Positions 40,938 to 43,253 of a stretch of 43,253 nucleotides of DNA are shown piece after piece. This stretch comes from Lachnospiraceae bacterium (GTDB taxonomy: Bacteria > Bacillota > Clostridia > Lachnospirales > Lachnospiraceae), in contig JAEEOQ010000010.1 of assembly GCA_016284355.1 (NCBI GenBank), positions 1-43,253 on the forward strand. The letters are read 5' to 3'. A model generated the notes under the pieces. The model ran no database searches. It was not told where the DNA came from and was given only the letters and a program-made list of their open reading frames with translations. Positions within the stretch are counted from its first letter, which is position 1; the number at the start of each line of letters is the position of its first letter. The translations under genes were made by a program, and so were the position numbers.

Positions 40938-40966
40938 TTGAAGTCTTAACCTGATTCTGTTATCAT
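40938..40966 (+). promoter_or_regulatory. Promoter of the PAP2 phosphatase gene
   Basis: TTGAAG (40938-40943), a 17-bp spacer and TATCAT (40961-40966) with TG one base upstream. Confidence 0.55.
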
Positions 40967-40998
40967 TTTTATAACGAAACTATATTTTGGAGGCACAT

Positions 40999-41928
40999 AT
41001 GGAAGGTATTACTTTTTACTTTGACTGGGAAATAAGATTTATGGAATGGCTTCAGGCCGCCTTTGGAAGCGGTATTTTTGCAACCATAGCCAATTTTTTA
41101 AGCATGTTTGGTGAAGAGCTTATAGCTGTGGGTGTTATCGGCATAGTTTATCTTGGCATAGATAAAAAAGCCGGAAAGATCATAAGTCTTAACCTCATTA
41201 TGGGCACAGTACTTACACCAATGTTTAAAAATGTTTTTTTCAGAAGAAGGCCTTATTTTGAAAGCGATAAGATAGACTGCCTTCGCCCTGTCGATAAAAA
41301 AGCCGGTATCTACGATATCCACGCCCAGGGCTTTTCTTTTCCAAGCGGTCATTCCACTACGGCCGCCGCTGTTTTTGCTTCTCTTTACACCGTTTTTAAG
41401 AAGAATTTTCTTGCAATCCTTGCAGTTATAATACCGGTCCTTGTGGCATTTTCTAGAGTATTCCTTGGAAACCACTACCCGACGGATGTAATTGCAGGCC
41501 TTGCAGTCGGTTACATTCTCGCTTTTTTGCTTACATATATACAAGGAAAAGTAAAGAATATAAAGCTCCTTTACGCGGTCTTGCTTGTTATAGCCCTTTG
41601 CGGTCTGTTTTATTGCAAGACATCAGACTACTTTACAGGCCTTGGTATGCTTATAGGTTTTATGGGAGCTGTGCTTTTTGAAGAAAGATTTGTTAATTTT
41701 GAGATCTCAAAGAATATTCCTGTTACTGTGCTAAGAGTAGTTACCGGAGGTGCAATATTCTTTGGCCTTAACACAATATTAAAGCTCCCGTTTAACAAGG
41801 AATTCCTTGCAAACGGAAGCTTTGTATCAAGTATCGTAAGAACATGCCGTTATGCACTCACTATGTTTGTTACCATGGGCTTATACCCTATGACATTTAA
41901 AATATTTGCCAGATCCTCGAAAGAATAA
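40999..41928 (+). CDS. PAP2-family membrane phosphatase
   Basis: A 309-residue membrane protein with the three acid phosphatase motifs of the PAP2 family: FKNVFFRRRPYF (motif 1), FPSGHSTTAA (motif 2, catalytic His) and SRVFLGNHYPTDVIAG (motif 3, nucleophile His). It probably dephosphorylates a lipid such as undecaprenyl diphosphate or phosphatidic acid on the outer membrane face. The family core ends near residue 180, and about 130 further hydrophobic residues form extra membrane segments. ATG 40999 follows GGAGG. Its last 32 bp overlap the convergent permease gene. Confidence 0.92.
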   Translation: MEGITFYFDWEIRFMEWLQAAFGSGIFATIANFLSMFGEELIAVGVIGIVYLGIDKKAGKIISLNLIMGTVLTPMFKNVFFRRRPYFESDKIDCLRPVDKKAGIYDIHAQGFSFPSGHSTTAAAVFASLYTVFKKNFLAILAVIIPVLVAFSRVFLGNHYPTDVIAGLAVGYILAFLLTYIQGKVKNIKLLYAVLLVIALCGLFYCKTSDYFTGLGMLIGFMGAVLFEERFVNFEISKNIPVTVLRVVTGGAIFFGLNTILKLPFNKEFLANGSFVSSIVRTCRYALTMFVTMGLYPMTFKIFARSSKE

Positions 41929-43045
41929 ACCCCGGAACTGCTACAATAATGAAAAATGCCCAGGAAACAAGGGTAAATACCTTTACGAACTTACCGCCGC
42001 GGCCGGGGTACTCTCTTACGTAAATACGGTAATTGATTACCGATGCAAGTGAGCCGATAAGCGAGCAAAGGCCTGCTGTATCAAGTCCGTATAAAAGGGC
42101 CCCAAGATTTTCCGTAAAAGGATAAAGAACAATTGATGCAGGCACATTTGATATAAGCTGGCTAAGTGCTATTGACCACCAGTATTCGTTTCCTGCCACA
42201 TGGCTCTTAAGGAAGGCTGCAATGCCTTCGTGTCTTGCGATGGATGATGAGAAAACAAAAAAGCAAAGGAATGTAAAAAGCAGGACATAATCTGTTTTTA
42301 CAAGCACCTTTCTGTCAAACACAAGTACCGCAAGCACCACAAAAAGCGTGATATACGGCCAAAGAGTCGTTCTTGAAACGATGGTAAATAAAACAAGAAC
42401 AAAGAGTCCTATATAAAGGGCTCTTTTTGTTTTACCCTCAGGTGTCCACTCTTTGGTAACGGCGTTATTGCCTGTTACAATGGCCTCTTTTACATCTTTC
42501 CTGTACAGGAAAAGGATAAAGAGGATAAGAAGGATAGCCGATGTCACGTTAAGAGGCGACATATAAAGCATAAATCTTCCTGCCGAAACTCCCGATTTTC
42601 CAAAGAGGAAAAGGTTTTGCGGACTTCCAAAAGGCATAAGGAGCGAACCTCTTATAGCCGCTATGTTTTCCATTGAAATAACGGGAAGTATGTATTTTTC
42701 TTTATCTCCGGCCCTGAAAAGGATAATAGTAAGCGGCACGAAGATAATAAGCGAAACGTCGTTTGTAACAAACATTGACGAGAAAAACACACCAAATATA
42801 AGGAAAAGTGATAATGCAACCATGGTATGCATCTTTCCCGCAAGCTTAAGCACCGGATTAAAGATATTTTCTTTTTTAAAGCCCTCAAGTACCGTAAGCA
42901 TCATAAAAAGGGTGGCAAGTGTCTTAAAGTCAATGTCATAAAGTAATTCTTTACTTGGCGGCGTGATAAAAAGCGAAACCACCGCTGCAAGTATTGAAAC
43001 CGAAAGCATTATGTCCTTCTTAAACAGTTCTTTGATCTTGTTCAT
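41897..43045 (-). CDS. Anion permease of the ArsB/citrate transporter (SLC13-like) type
   Basis: A 382-residue membrane protein with 10-11 predicted segments. The ion transporter superfamily hairpin signatures appear as FSSMFVTNDVSLIIFVPL in the first half and QLISNVPASIVLYPFTEN in the second, as in ArsB/NhaD and DASS proteins. The conserved GSLLMPFGSPQNLFLF block resembles family anion-binding loops. Substrate could be a dicarboxylate, arsenite or another anion; the sequence does not decide. It follows the ABC exporter gene by about 40 bp and runs the same way. The 3' end overlaps the PAP2 gene by 32 bp. Confidence 0.87.
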   Translation of the reverse strand: MNKIKELFKKDIMLSVSILAAVVSLFITPPSKELLYDIDFKTLATLFMMLTVLEGFKKENIFNPVLKLAGKMHTMVALSLFLIFGVFFSSMFVTNDVSLIIFVPLTIILFRAGDKEKYILPVISMENIAAIRGSLLMPFGSPQNLFLFGKSGVSAGRFMLYMSPLNVTSAILLILFILFLYRKDVKEAIVTGNNAVTKEWTPEGKTKRALYIGLFVLVLFTIVSRTTLWPYITLFVVLAVLVFDRKVLVKTDYVLLFTFLCFFVFSSSIARHEGIAAFLKSHVAGNEYWWSIALSQLISNVPASIVLYPFTENLGALLYGLDTAGLCSLIGSLASVINYRIYVREYPGRGGKFVKVFTLVSWAFFIIVAVPGFILSRIWQIF

Positions 43046-43086
43046 TGATATGTCTTCTTTCTAACTTGGTACAAATAGATATGTGG

Positions 43087-43253
43087 CTATTTATGCATAT
43101 TATAAAGACTTGCATAAATTCCGCCTGCTTTAAGGAGTTCCTCGTGTGTTCCGGACTCAGCGATGCCCTCTTCCGTAAGCACAAGGATCTTCTCTGCATT
43201 TTGGATCGTAGTAAGTCTGTGAGCTATAACAAATGTGGTCCTGTTTTTTGCAA
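43087..43253 (-). CDS. ABC exporter ATP-binding/membrane protein, C-terminal end only (cut by window)
   Basis: The last 54 or so codons of a fused ABC exporter (MsbA/LmrA-like) run into the right window edge. Visible are the H-loop [19 protein letters not shown] and the C-terminal [22 protein letters not shown], ending in HK and TAG at 43089-43087. The rest lies beyond the window, so substrate and partner are unknown. Confidence 0.9.
   Translation of the reverse strand, partial: AKNRTTFVIAHRLTTIQNAEKILVLTEEGIAESGTHEELLKAGGIYASLYNMHK

Noticed and set aside
1..43253. CRISPR arrays, prophage genes or insertion sequences with a transposase
   Set aside because: No regularly spaced repeats, phage structural genes, integrase or transposase frames were seen. 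The only element-like region is 36027-37029, which has no protein gene.

Overview
The window looks like chromosome of a low-to-mid GC Firmicute of class Clostridia, most likely a Lachnospiraceae member (Butyrivibrio-like). The reasons are strong AGGAGG-type ribosome binding sites, sigma-A promoters, TPP and FMN riboswitches of the Firmicutes type, an ECF-type ThiT, a BceRSAB-like module, a DUF6033-like protein and many intracellular carbohydrate esterases. The placement is inferred from gene content only.

Layout. (i) 1-9381 is a carbohydrate/ester utilisation locus: an esterase and two sugar ABC permeases on the minus strand, a LacI regulator, and a divergent operon of an MFS transporter, two tandem beta-lactamase-fold hydrolases and a PF00756-type esterase whose nucleophile serine is replaced by alanine. 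Two near-identical operators of the form TTTGCTA-N3-CG-N3-TAGCCAT sit just downstream of the promoters of both operons, so one LacI protein probably controls the whole locus. (ii) 9378-12747 holds an L,D-transpeptidase, an ABC-F ATPase and exonuclease III. (iii) 12813-14429 is a TPP-riboswitch-controlled thiamine uptake and activation operon (thiT-thiN). (iv) 14479-20211 holds a DUF6033-like protein and a complete Bce-type antimicrobial-peptide sensing and resistance module with a recognisable operator. (v) 20221-28078 holds three secreted or cell-surface proteins and a membrane-embedded LuxR-type regulator. (vi) 28160-32074 is the riboflavin operon ribD-ribE-ribBA-ribH under an FMN riboswitch, followed by a strong terminator. 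(vii) 32158-35946 holds an unrecognised 7-TM protein, a catalytically intact paralogue of the alanine-substituted esterase, an XRE-Uma2 fusion and a TraX-like protein. (viii) 36003-37055 has no convincing protein gene. (ix) 37060-43253 holds tRNA-Ser(CGA), holA, folC, an S1-domain protein, udk, a PAP2 phosphatase, an anion permease and the end of an ABC exporter.

The most unusual region is 36027-37029. It carries two diverged, inverted copies of a structured module of about 350-360 nt. Each copy can fold into the same set of long-range helices, a closed three-hairpin junction and a hairpin with a TAACGC loop. The pairing is kept by compensatory base changes between the copies, which points to a large structured RNA and not to a protein gene. 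The outer ends form a perfect 19-bp terminal inverted repeat, and the element lies about 30 bp from the 3' end of tRNA-Ser. I do not recognise the RNA family.
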